A DNA stretch of 42,755 bases from Deltaproteobacteria bacterium (GTDB taxonomy: Bacteria > SAR324 > XYD2-FULL-50-16): NCBI GenBank assembly GCA_018657625.1, contig JABHWU010000134.1, positions 1 to 42,755 on the forward strand, written 5' to 3'. The notes beneath the pieces were generated by a model. The model was not told the DNA's origin, searched no databases, and saw nothing but the letters and a program-made list of their open reading frames with translations. This document shows positions 34,973 through 42,755 of the stretch, piece after piece. The position numbers and the translations under genes are program-made. Each line of letters starts with the position of its first letter. Position 1 is the stretch's first letter.

Positions 34973-35944
34973 TTATAGGGCCACTTCCACATTTTTTGAG
35001 TCTAAAATAATGGCATAAATCGTTACTTTACCATTTAAAGTTTTTACCGGAATAATATCTCCTTTTCGCCCTGACTTCATAGCTTTGGCCAAATTAGTCA
35101 ATTTAAGGTTTTTGGTTTGATAAATAATTTTAACCGGTGCGCCTTTTTGCATGATAACAGGTGCTTCTATCAGGTGAGATTTTAGAGCCTCATTTTTAAA
35201 AATATCACGACGAGCTTGTTGCCCAACTACTAAATCAGGTTTGGGTTGGTAATTAAGCCGTTCTCGGGAAATATTTTTTTTAACAATCGTTATATCAGAT
35301 TTTTGAAGCAAGGTACCTTTTTCTATATTGCCTTTGGCAACAGTAACATCTTCAAAAACATCTACTTTAGCCCGAATAATTAATTTTTTTACAGGTTTAT
35401 CGTTCAGATTGAAGTTCAAGGTCCAGGAGTTGTAGCCTCCGATTAAACCAGATTTAGCAATGCGTTTAACCTCATACGAAGCTTTTCCTTTGGGAATGAA
35501 AATATCATTCAATTTTGTTTTAATTGTGATATTAATATCTGAATATTGGTGATAATGTTTTTTAATTTCGTTTTTAATAATTTGTCTAATTTGAGCTTTG
35601 GGAATTTTTAAAGAAGCTCGACTAATCAAAGCTTTAGGTGGAAGGGTTATGTTAAATTGATGTTTTCTAAATTTATTTTTTATTCGGGAAGATATTTGAT
35701 ATTTGGACACCAAATGTGATTTTCCCGGAATAGGGGAAACCCCTATTTTTATTTTTGCTAGCTCTTGTATGGTTTCTACATCAAATCCATCTAGTTCAGC
35801 AATCTCTCCTAAAGTATATTTGTCCTGATAAACAATTGATTCGGGTAAAATACGAATTTCTATTAAACCAGTATTTGAATATATATTCCCTTGTGCAATC
35901 AGCAGGAAGCCACATAAAGCTAAACAGATTTTTATAAATTTCAT
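34973..35944 (-). CDS. flgA: P-ring assembly chaperone FlgA
   Basis: 323 residues with an N-terminal signal peptide (KFIKICLALCGFLLIAQGNIYS). The C-terminal SAF-type domain is recognisable: VAKGNIEKGTLLQKSDI, then NYQPKPDLVVGQQARRDIFKNEAL and KGAPVKIIYQTKNLKLTNLAKAMKSGRKGD. FlgA is the periplasmic chaperone of FlgI. At 323 residues it is longer than the ~220 of E. coli FlgA, with an extra N-terminal domain (about 25-110). It begins nine bases after flgG stops. Confidence 0.9.
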   Translation of the reverse strand: MKFIKICLALCGFLLIAQGNIYSNTGLIEIRILPESIVYQDKYTLGEIAELDGFDVETIQELAKIKIGVSPIPGKSHLVSKYQISSRIKNKFRKHQFNITLPPKALISRASLKIPKAQIRQIIKNEIKKHYHQYSDINITIKTKLNDIFIPKGKASYEVKRIAKSGLIGGYNSWTLNFNLNDKPVKKLIIRAKVDVFEDVTVAKGNIEKGTLLQKSDITIVKKNISRERLNYQPKPDLVVGQQARRDIFKNEALKSHLIEAPVIMQKGAPVKIIYQTKNLKLTNLAKAMKSGRKGDIIPVKTLNGKVTIYAIILDSKNVEVAL

Positions 35945-35953
35945 TTTATCCTC

Positions 35954-36742
35954 TTACCGAACCAGATTTACCGCAGTTTGCAGCATATTGTCGGATGTTT
36001 GAATTGATTTGGAATTCACTTCATAAGCGCGTTGCGCCACGATCATATTTACCATTTCATCCACTACACTAACATTAGATTTTTCTAAAAAACCCTGGCT
36101 TAACATACCAGTGCCATTTAATCCTGGGTCAGAAGTAGCTGGTAAACCTGAGGCAGCAGTGGCTAAAAAAAGATTCTTTCCAATTGGATTTAATCCGGCA
36201 GGGTTAATAAAATCTGATAATTGAATATTACCAATTTTGGTTGGTGTTGGGTCGTCTCCGGTTAAAACCTGAATCAGTCCATCCTGACTAATAATAACTT
36301 TAGTAGCTTCCGGTGGTATAATAATTTCAGGTTCTAGTGGATAACCATCAGAGTTGACAATTCGACCGTCCGCATCTCTTTGCCAGGCACCATCTCTGGA
36401 ATAGGCAATCGTGCCATTGGGTCTGAGAACCTGGAAAAAACCACCACCATCAATACTAATATCTAAACTGTGTCCGGTATGGGTTAAATTTCCCTGGGAA
36501 AATATCTTTTGCGTACCTGCTAGTTTAACACCATGTCCTTTGTGCAAACCCGTCGGAGAAATCGTATTGGAAGAAGTAGCAGAACCTGGCATTTGTTCAT
36601 TTGAGTATAATAAATCCTGAAAATTATTTCGGGTTTGCTTAAAACCATTGGTATTCACGTTCGCAAGGTTGTTGGCAATAGTATCAATTTGAGATTGTTG
36701 GCCTTTCATACCAGTTGCGGAAGTAAAAAGTGATGTCATCAT
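35954..36742 (-). CDS. flgG: Distal rod protein FlgG
   Basis: 262 residues. The N-terminal rod/hook motif QSQIDTIANNLANVNTNGFKQ and the C-terminal VDEMVNMIVAQRAYEVNSKS are both present, with the central rod domain (GGGFFQVLRPNGTIAYSRDGAW) of the right length (260 residues). An AAGGAG site precedes the double ATG. FlgG is the distal rod. The gene follows flgF by about 80 bases. Confidence 0.96.
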   Translation of the reverse strand: MMTSLFTSATGMKGQQSQIDTIANNLANVNTNGFKQTRNNFQDLLYSNEQMPGSATSSNTISPTGLHKGHGVKLAGTQKIFSQGNLTHTGHSLDISIDGGGFFQVLRPNGTIAYSRDGAWQRDADGRIVNSDGYPLEPEIIIPPEATKVIISQDGLIQVLTGDDPTPTKIGNIQLSDFINPAGLNPIGKNLFLATAASGLPATSDPGLNGTGMLSQGFLEKSNVSVVDEMVNMIVAQRAYEVNSKSIQTSDNMLQTAVNLVR

Positions 36743-36823
36743 AATAGTGACTCCTTATCGTTGATTAATTGTTTTAAATAGAACCATCCGTGGTACCAAT
36801 TACTTTTAAAGATTAAAATAGGT

Positions 36824-37594
36824 TTATATTCTTGCTATTGATATCGATTTTTCATCAAGGTCATCGGTTGATCGGATTGCCTTTTGGGCGGCCTCATATG
36901 AACGGTTAACGGTTATCATTCTAACCATTTCCTGTATCGAGTCGACATTAGATCCTTCAATGGCACCTTGTTGAATAACAACATTATCAAATTTTATCGG
37001 TTTCTGTCCTTTGCTACCAGGGGCCCAATACGAATTCCCAAGTTTGTTCATTCGATGGGGTTCTTTAAAAGCCATTATTTGAAAAGTGTCTGTTTCCTTG
37101 GCATCTACAATAATTTTCCCATCACTACCAACAGAGAATTCTTTACCGGTGATTTTTATAGGGCCTTTTTCTCCTAAAACCTTATCTCCTGCTGATGTTA
37201 TTAAATAACCTTCTGAATCTCTTAAAAAATGTCCATTTCTTGTATATCTATGCCCCATCGGTGTTTCAACCACAAAAAAGCCTTCGGTTTGAATAGCCAG
37301 ATCATAAGGGTTATCAGTGGCTCTAAAATCACCTTTATGCATTAATGGCGAAACGTGGTCGGTAAATACAAATGAGCTGTTTCCACGATTATAAGGAGAA
37401 GTAAAATCTTCATGAGCAAATTTTTCTTCTTCTGATTCCAAATCCTGACCAATCATTTTATTATAGTATTCTTTAAACATAACCTGATCCTGTTTATAAC
37501 CCGGTGTGTTAACGTTAGCCAGATTATTGGATACAGTATCCATTTGCCTTTGTTGACCTTTTAGAGCTGAAAGAAGTGTGTATATCGTTTCCAT
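36824..37594 (-). CDS. flgF: Proximal rod protein FlgF
   Basis: 256 residues from the ATG at 37592-37594. The N-terminal motif is GQQRQMDTVSNNLANVNTPGYK, the central part has TEGFFVVETPMGHRYTRNGHF, and the C-terminus has IQEMVRMITVNRSYEAAQKAI. I prefer this start because family members begin METIYT-like, and the longer frame to 37639 would lie inside the sigma-54-like promoter. FlgF versus FlgG is decided by order and similarity by eye; two rod genes in tandem is the usual pair. Confidence 0.9.
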   Translation of the reverse strand: METIYTLLSALKGQQRQMDTVSNNLANVNTPGYKQDQVMFKEYYNKMIGQDLESEEEKFAHEDFTSPYNRGNSSFVFTDHVSPLMHKGDFRATDNPYDLAIQTEGFFVVETPMGHRYTRNGHFLRDSEGYLITSAGDKVLGEKGPIKITGKEFSVGSDGKIIVDAKETDTFQIMAFKEPHRMNKLGNSYWAPGSKGQKPIKFDNVVIQQGAIEGSNVDSIQEMVRMITVNRSYEAAQKAIRSTDDLDEKSISIARI

Positions 37595-37625
37595 AGTTTT
37601 CTTTATTTGATTGTTTGTGTAATGA

Positions 37626-37643
37626 AATGCAGAGGTCATGCCA
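37626..37643 (-). promoter_or_regulatory. Sigma-54-like promoter of flgF unit
   Basis: On the minus strand TGGCATGACCTCTGCAT (37643-37627) matches TGGCACG-N4-TTGCA with two changes and has GG and GC exactly ten bases apart. The start would be near 37617, about 23 bases before the flgF ATG. It supports the shorter flgF start. Confidence 0.7.
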
Positions 37644-37992
37644 GTGGATTTTTGATAATTTTTTAATAGATTGAAGCATAAAGCTTTTTGTCTGTAGGGT
37701 TAAAACTACAGTATGTAGAATATATTCTTTATATTTAAAATTCAGAAAATAGGAAAAGGTGGTTTAAAGTGATAAATAGATAAATATACAAAGCATATTA
37801 AATAAAACTGGTTGCCTATTTATTCAAAAATACTATAATAAGACCTATAATTTGTTTCAAAACACCAGTTAACAGTTTAGTATGTGAATTAGAAATATTG
37901 TTGTTTAAAATTTAAACTGAACAAACGCTTTGCAAAAGAAAGAATAGACGAACTCAGTAGACAAAAAAAATAAAAATTAATCAGGTTAAAAC
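37644..37992. promoter_or_regulatory. Divergent region, flgF / cheA
   Basis: A gap of about 350 bases that holds the sigma-54-like promoter of flgF at its left end. Small dyads include CTACA/TGTAG near 37707 and AACTGGT/ACCAGTT about 50 bases apart (near 37808 and 37862). No gene or RNA is seen; a promoter for cheA is not recognisable by consensus. Confidence 0.4.
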
Positions 37993-40900
37993 ATGATTGA
38001 AGATAATGAGCTACTTTCAGATTTTATCGAAGAATCTAAAGAAAATCTTGCAATAGCAGAAGAGGATTTTTTAAGTTTGGAAAGCCAAGGAAAAAGTGCC
38101 GATCCTTCCACCATAAACCGCGCATTTAGATGTGTACATTCTATAAAAGGTGGTGCTGGTTTTCTGGGGATGGTTAAGATTGGTGAATTAGCTCATGCAA
38201 TGGAAGCAATGATGGATCTGGTCAGACAGAACAAATTGCAACCAGATAAAAAGAATATTACTATGATGCTGAAAGGTGTAGATCATTTAAATTCGATGTT
38301 TGATAATTCAGTTCAAAGTAATGATTATAATATCGATGAAATTCATACTAACATCTTAAAAACGGTTGCCATTGCAGTATCTGGAAAAAGAGGACAAGAA
38401 CAATTGGATAAACTGCAATTGAAAAAGGAAGAAAAAAAAGCGACTCAAAAGAAAACGACTAAGAAAAAAAGCTCACCGGCTAAATCAAAGAAGAAAACTG
38501 AACCGGTTGAAACTAATGAGCCAGCCGATGACAGTACCGCTGAAGATCCAATGGTGCATCTTCGTATTATTAGTGAATGTCTCAGTGCTTTAAAAAAGGA
38601 TCCGGAAGCTGGCCAAAACTGGATTAGCCACGCTATTGAAGGACTTCAATCTATAAAAAACAGTGCCAAAGACAAAGATTTGAATAACGTATTTGCAATG
38701 GCCGAGGCTATTGATGAGACATTGGGGGAAATATATACTGACCGAATTGAAGTTGAAGATATGGTGATTGTGGCTTGTGAAGACGGATTGGATACATTGC
38801 AATTACTTTTTGATGATATTGAAAATAGTAATGAGATTGATATTCTGGATTCTTATCAACAAATGGTATCTGTTTGTAAAAACTTTGAAGGAGATCCCGG
38901 TATTATCGGCGCGTTTGAGGAAGAAGACACGAAAACCATAGAAATCAAATCCTCAGATGTTATATCTCAAAGTGAAGAATCCACCGATACAACTGTGGTT
39001 AGTCCGATGGAAACAGCATCTACTGATTTGGTACAAACTCCCCAAAGAGTGAAAAATAATGAAAGTGCCGGGGCAAAAAGTGAAACAAAATCGGAAGTGG
39101 AAAGCATCCGGGTTAAAGTATCTCTTTTAAACCACTTAATGTCCCTGGCTGGAGAAATGGTACTGGTTCGAAATCAGCAATTACAGTTAGTTGATCAGTC
39201 CGATTCAGCCATGCGCAATAATACTCAAAAGTTGGATATGGTGACTTCAGAGTTACAGGAATGTGTTATGAAGACCAGAATGCAACCGGTCGGTATTCTA
39301 TTTAATAAGTTTAATCGTATCGTGCGGGATCTTGGAAACAAATTGGGCAAGAATATTAACCTGGTAATTATTGGTGGAGACGTAGAACTGGATAAGAGTA
39401 TACTGGAGTCGCTTTCCGATCCACTTACCCATATGATTAGAAATGCTTGTGATCATGGAATTGAAGCCCCTAATATCAGAAAGGCCAATAACAAGTCTGA
39501 AAATGGACAGATTGATCTTAGAGCCTGGCATGAAGGTGGACAGGTTCATATTGAAGTTCGGGATGATGGGAAGGGAATTAACCCTGGATATATTAAAAAG
39601 AAAGTTGTCGAAAAAGGATTAAGGTCAGAGCAGGATCTCGTTTCCTTGTCCCATAAAGAAATACTGAACCTGGTTTTATTACCTGGATTTACCACTGCTG
39701 AACAGGTTTCTGATGTTTCCGGCCGTGGAGTTGGAATGGATGTAGTGACTTCAAATATCGAAAAAATAGGGGGAACACTTGATCTGGATTCGGTTACAGG
39801 AAAGGGTTCTGCGGTGAGACTGCAACTGCCGCTGACGTTGGCAATTATCCCCTGTTTAATCATTCGTGTTAAAGAACATAATTACGCCATACCGCAAATT
39901 AATCTGGAAGAATTAGTGACACTCTATAATCAGGATGTAGATGAAAAGATAGAAAACGCACGAGGCCGGGAAGTTTTTAGATTAAGAGATCAGTTGTTGC
40001 CGATGTTACGATTAGGTGAAATTTTAAGTAAAAATGAATCTTTTACTGATGAAGATTTAGCCGCTGTTTCGATCAAATATCGTGAGAAACAAAAACAGGC
40101 TTATCAGGAGTTTCAAGAGAAAAAAGCAAACTCAAAATGGGGGGATGAAAAATTCAGACAGTCACTTACCTTTGCGGTTCTAAAAGTTGGTAGTACTAAA
40201 TATGGTCTAATTGTTGATGAAGTGCTTGGTACTGAGGAAATTGTAGTAAAATCAATGCATCCATATTTAAAGAATTTAAATTGCTACGCAGGTGCCACTG
40301 TTATGGGTGACGGCAGGGTATCATTGATTCTGGACGTTTTGGGAGTTGCGCAACATGGAAATGCCAGTATAGACAATACAAAAGAGCAGGTAAATGATGT
40401 CAAGGGTGCAGAAACTTCTGATGCTAAGCAAAGCATTTTACTGTTTAAATATGGTCGAAAGGAGCTTTTCGCAGTTTCTTTGAATATGATCAGTCGTATT
40501 GAAAAAATTGAAAAAAGTATGATTGAAGAAGTGGGTGAAAAAGAATTCATTGCTATTGATGAGGTATCTACCCAAATACTGAGGCTGGACCATTTGTTAA
40601 ATGTTTCGGAGTTTGATGATAGTAATGAGACATATTTGCTACTTCCTAAAATGGCCAATAAACCCTTTGGAATTTTAATTTCTAAAATAGAAGATAGTCT
40701 GGATTGCATTGTTGACTTAAATACTGAAAGTTACATCGAACCGGGACTACTGGGAACCAGTTTAATTAACGATAAAATGACGCTTTTCCTGGATACTTAT
40801 CAATTGATTGAATTAGCTAATCCAGAGTTGAACGCACAATTAACTGGTGGTAGTGAATCAGCAATATTTTCGGATGAAAAAGAACAGAATCTCAATGGAA

Positions 40901-41262
40901 ATAAAAAAGTACTTCTGGTTGAAGATGTTATGTTCTTCCGAACACTTGTTAAAGGTTACCTGAAAAGTGAAGGATATGAAGTAATTACGGCTGAAAACGG
41001 CAAGGTGGCACTTGAAGAGTTCAAAAGGCAGGAATTTGACTTGATTGTATCAGATATCGAAATGCCGGTAATGGATGGTTTTGAATTTATGAGTGCCGTA
41101 CGCAACATACTGAATAATACAACGATTCCGGCTTTGGCCTTAACCGCCCTGGAGTCAGATAAGGATATAAAGAAAATTCAAGCCGCCGGTTTTGATGTTT
41201 ACGAAGCAAAAATAGATAAGGAAAAATTGATCTCGACAGTAACAAACCTATTAAATCAATAA
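37993..41262 (+). CDS. cheA: CheA-type hybrid chemotaxis kinase
   Basis: 1089 residues. Domain order: Hpt (about 1-105, phospho-accepting His in VHSIKGG at H49), a Lys/Ser-rich linker, a second Hpt-like helical domain (about 186-285) where the His is replaced by Gln (LQSIKNS, Q219), the P3 dimerisation region (about 370-435), the HATPase (N box NACDHGIE with N484, DDGKGI about 524, GRGVGMDVV about 578), two CheW-like domains (about 615-785 and 810-945), and a C-terminal receiver (about 970-1089) with phospho-acceptor D1021 in VSDIEMPVMDG. The receiver ends with AKIDKE rather than the usual KP. CheW follows 37 bases on. No CheY, CheR or CheB is nearby. Confidence 0.93.
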   Translation: MIEDNELLSDFIEESKENLAIAEEDFLSLESQGKSADPSTINRAFRCVHSIKGGAGFLGMVKIGELAHAMEAMMDLVRQNKLQPDKKNITMMLKGVDHLNSMFDNSVQSNDYNIDEIHTNILKTVAIAVSGKRGQEQLDKLQLKKEEKKATQKKTTKKKSSPAKSKKKTEPVETNEPADDSTAEDPMVHLRIISECLSALKKDPEAGQNWISHAIEGLQSIKNSAKDKDLNNVFAMAEAIDETLGEIYTDRIEVEDMVIVACEDGLDTLQLLFDDIENSNEIDILDSYQQMVSVCKNFEGDPGIIGAFEEEDTKTIEIKSSDVISQSEESTDTTVVSPMETASTDLVQTPQRVKNNESAGAKSETKSEVESIRVKVSLLNHLMSLAGEMVLVRNQQLQLVDQSDSAMRNNTQKLDMVTSELQECVMKTRMQPVGILFNKFNRIVRDLGNKLGKNINLVIIGGDVELDKSILESLSDPLTHMIRNACDHGIEAPNIRKANNKSENGQIDLRAWHEGGQVHIEVRDDGKGINPGYIKKKVVEKGLRSEQDLVSLSHKEILNLVLLPGFTTAEQVSDVSGRGVGMDVVTSNIEKIGGTLDLDSVTGKGSAVRLQLPLTLAIIPCLIIRVKEHNYAIPQINLEELVTLYNQDVDEKIENARGREVFRLRDQLLPMLRLGEILSKNESFTDEDLAAVSIKYREKQKQAYQEFQEKKANSKWGDEKFRQSLTFAVLKVGSTKYGLIVDEVLGTEEIVVKSMHPYLKNLNCYAGATVMGDGRVSLILDVLGVAQHGNASIDNTKEQVNDVKGAETSDAKQSILLFKYGRKELFAVSLNMISRIEKIEKSMIEEVGEKEFIAIDEVSTQILRLDHLLNVSEFDDSNETYLLLPKMANKPFGILISKIEDSLDCIVDLNTESYIEPGLLGTSLINDKMTLFLDTYQLIELANPELNAQLTGGSESAIFSDEKEQNLNGNKKVLLVEDVMFFRTLVKGYLKSEGYEVITAENGKVALEEFKRQEFDLIVSDIEMPVMDGFEFMSAVRNILNNTTIPALALTALESDKDIKKIQAAGFDVYEAKIDKEKLISTVTNLLNQ

Positions 41263-41299
41263 TTTTATAGCCAATACGATAACTTTAATAAGGAATTAA

Positions 41300-41773
41300 A
41301 TGCAAAATTCAGCAGAGAACTTACCCATAAAAAGTGAAACTGCCGTTTTTAAAAAATTCGTCACTTTTTGGATTCATGATGAATTGTTCGGTGTTGATAT
41401 TATAGACGTAAAAGAAGTAACACCTCTCATGACAATTACCCCAATTTTCCATGCACCAGATGAAGTGAAGGGCTATGTTAACATTCGAGGAGAAATTCAA
41501 TTGGTGATCAATCTTAGAGTGTTACTTGATCTGCCTGACAGAGAAATTGGCTCTGATTCCCGAATTGTCATTTTTAAACCAATTATAGCTGAACCATTTG
41601 GTATTTTGGTTGATAAAGTGGGTGATGTTCTGGAAGTTAATAGTGAACTAATTGAGTCTGAAAGTCGCTCAAGTACTCAAAAAATCAAAACAAGTCTAGT
41701 TGCAGGTGTTTGTAAATTAGAAGATAACCTGTTAATCCTACTGAATGCTCGCAAGTTTCTAGAGCAGTCCTAA
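41300..41773 (+). CDS. cheW: Chemotaxis coupling protein CheW
   Basis: 157 residues, a single CheW domain that docks receptors to CheA at the inner membrane. Signature parts are FWIHDELFGVDIIDVKEV, then GYVNIRGEIQLVINLRVLLDLP and PFGILVDKVGDVLEV. It starts 37 bases after the cheA stop and is probably co-transcribed. A strong hairpin follows its stop codon. Confidence 0.93.
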   Translation: MQNSAENLPIKSETAVFKKFVTFWIHDELFGVDIIDVKEVTPLMTITPIFHAPDEVKGYVNIRGEIQLVINLRVLLDLPDREIGSDSRIVIFKPIIAEPFGILVDKVGDVLEVNSELIESESRSSTQKIKTSLVAGVCKLEDNLLILLNARKFLEQS

Positions 41774-41777
41774 AAAA

Positions 41778-41800
41778 GTCAGGTATCAGAGATACCTGAC
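41778..41800. terminator. Hairpin after cheW
   Basis: GTCAGGTATC (41778-41787) and GATACCTGAC (41791-41800) are a perfect 10-bp stem with a 3-base loop. On the plus strand no U-tract follows; on the minus strand the stem is followed by TTTTTTAGG, a good terminator. It may stop antisense transcription into cheW, or stabilise the cheA-cheW mRNA. Confidence 0.7.
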
Positions 41801-41877
41801 ATACTCAAATAGATTTTTAGAATATCCATAAAGCTTACCAGGCTTTCTTTAAATACTTATAAATAGATCAAAAATTT

Positions 41878-42576
41878 ATGAAAAAAACCTGGGATAACCT
41901 GGTGATTGACCAAACATTTGAAACACTGATTGATACAACCGGAGTCGTTCTGGATCAGTATCATCTTTACCAGTTCCAGCGAATCACAAAACGGTATCCG
42001 GTGTTAAATTTCTTTATTGAGTTGCTTGAATATCTTGAAAAAGAGCTACTGGTTCAGTGGAAAATTAAACAAGAAAATGGGTTAAATCAGATGTTTGAAC
42101 ATCAACGGTGTTGGTATCATGCTGAAGTTCGCTCCCAGGGGCGTTTTTTTGAATTATGGAATTGTTTTGTGGCGGAATACTTAAAAACATCAACTGTTTA
42201 TCCGATGGTATTGGAAAACGATTCCTGGAAATCAATTATTTTGATTGCCATGTCTGATCGAAAGAAAATTGCAGATATTATCGCAAATCCGAATGAATCC
42301 TCAAGTAATTTTCAAAAATTCATTCATTTTTATAAAAGCCTTTATTTTATCGATCCAGTTAACCATGTGTTAAGTTTTTTAAATATTGTAGAACTGGGAC
42401 TGGGTTTTCGGCCTGAAATCATGGAACCTGTTGCTCAAAAAATCGAATCTGAAGAAATCAAAAATATCTCACCAGCTCTAAGATCCTTGGCTGATTCATT
42501 ATGTGATAGAGATCATTGGGAAAAAGCTGATAAAATATTACAAGATTTCTGGTTGTTACATAACGAGGATGTTTAA
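41878..42576 (+). CDS. Unknown protein downstream of cheW
   Basis: 232 residues, mainly helical in pattern, with no signal peptide or obvious membrane segment. Trp is frequent near the N-terminus (TWDNL, VQWKIK, QRCWYHAE), and there is an SDRKKIADII helix near residue 125. I do not recognise a family. It follows cheW by about 100 bases on the same strand, across the hairpin, so it may be a chemotaxis or motility accessory gene; that link is by position only. Confidence 0.65.
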   Translation: MKKTWDNLVIDQTFETLIDTTGVVLDQYHLYQFQRITKRYPVLNFFIELLEYLEKELLVQWKIKQENGLNQMFEHQRCWYHAEVRSQGRFFELWNCFVAEYLKTSTVYPMVLENDSWKSIILIAMSDRKKIADIIANPNESSSNFQKFIHFYKSLYFIDPVNHVLSFLNIVELGLGFRPEIMEPVAQKIESEEIKNISPALRSLADSLCDRDHWEKADKILQDFWLLHNEDV

Positions 42577-42755
42577 AAATGATGCTAGTGTTATGTCAAC
42601 TATAAATCTAGCTGAAATTGGGGGACATGTGTGTGCCAAGAACGGATATTAGGCGGGATTCAATCTCCTTGGTTTGCTTAGATTGAGTCAAAGAGATATT
42701 CGATGCTATACAATTGATGAGGGGTTGGTCCCTCAAAACCGGCTTGCAGAAGCAG
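42577..42755. other. Right edge: hairpins, no gene identified
   Basis: No coding signal on the plus strand. A minus-strand frame of 48 codons is open from the edge to a TAG at 42608-42610, without recognisable features. Two dyads: GATTCAATC (42657-42665) with GATTGAGTC (42681-42689), and GAGGG (42719-42723) with CCCTC (42730-42734). A GTGTGCC at 42631-42637 resembles the GUGYG that opens many group II introns, but the piece is too short to decide. Confidence 0.3.

Overview
The window looks like the chromosome of a Gram-negative, flagellated, low-GC bacterium. It encodes P- and L-ring proteins (FlgI, FlgH lipoprotein), a periplasmic FlgA, a type II secretion GspC, and promoters that look sigma-54- and sigma-28-like, which suggests a proteobacterium or a delta/SAR324-like relative. 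No rRNA or tRNA is present, so the lineage cannot be fixed from this sequence. Gene density is ordinary, with no phage, CRISPR array or intact insertion sequence.

Left part (1-8300). A calcineurin-type phosphoesterase is followed by a complete general L-amino-acid ABC importer on the minus strand (aapJ-aapQ-aapM-aapP). It has a 12-bp inverted repeat between the binding protein and the permease genes. This block is visibly richer in G+C than its surroundings. Upstream of aapJ lie three tandem repeats of about 94 bp. Each carries a palindrome around TGGTCTAGACCA and a small hairpin whose stem shows compensatory base changes. Next comes the decayed C-terminal end of an ISAs1-type transposase, interrupted by an in-frame stop, and an unassigned small ORF.

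Middle part (8300-27100). A minus-strand run holds trmB, a membrane-spanning J-domain protein with an extracytoplasmic propeller-like region, yicC and a DHA2-type MFS exporter. A plus-strand run has a solitary ftsQ-like gene, a HAD phosphatase, a DsrE-like protein, a pentapeptide-repeat protein and a small exported protein. A second minus-strand run has a DUF2254-like membrane protein, an exported protein, a degenerate acyl-CoA-dehydrogenase-like protein and a UshA-type 5'-nucleotidase. A small protein that threads well onto the Hfq/Sm fold abuts, head to head, an XPB-type helicase translationally overlapping a YhcC-type radical SAM gene; then come gspC and asd.

Right part (27200-42755). This is a flagellar and chemotaxis region. 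flgF-flgG-flgA-flgH (sigma-54-like promoter, terminator after flgH) are followed by flgI-flgJ. A near-perfect sigma-28 promoter, whose -35 uses the flgJ stop codon, then reads into flgM-flgN-flgK-flgL-csrA-fliW. That late operon joins the anti-sigma factor, the export chaperone, the hook-filament junction proteins and the CsrA/FliW post-transcriptional switch. On the opposite strand are a large CheA hybrid kinase (Hpt, pseudo-Hpt, kinase core, two CheW-like domains, receiver), CheW and an unknown protein. The last ~130 bases contain small hairpins and no recognisable gene.
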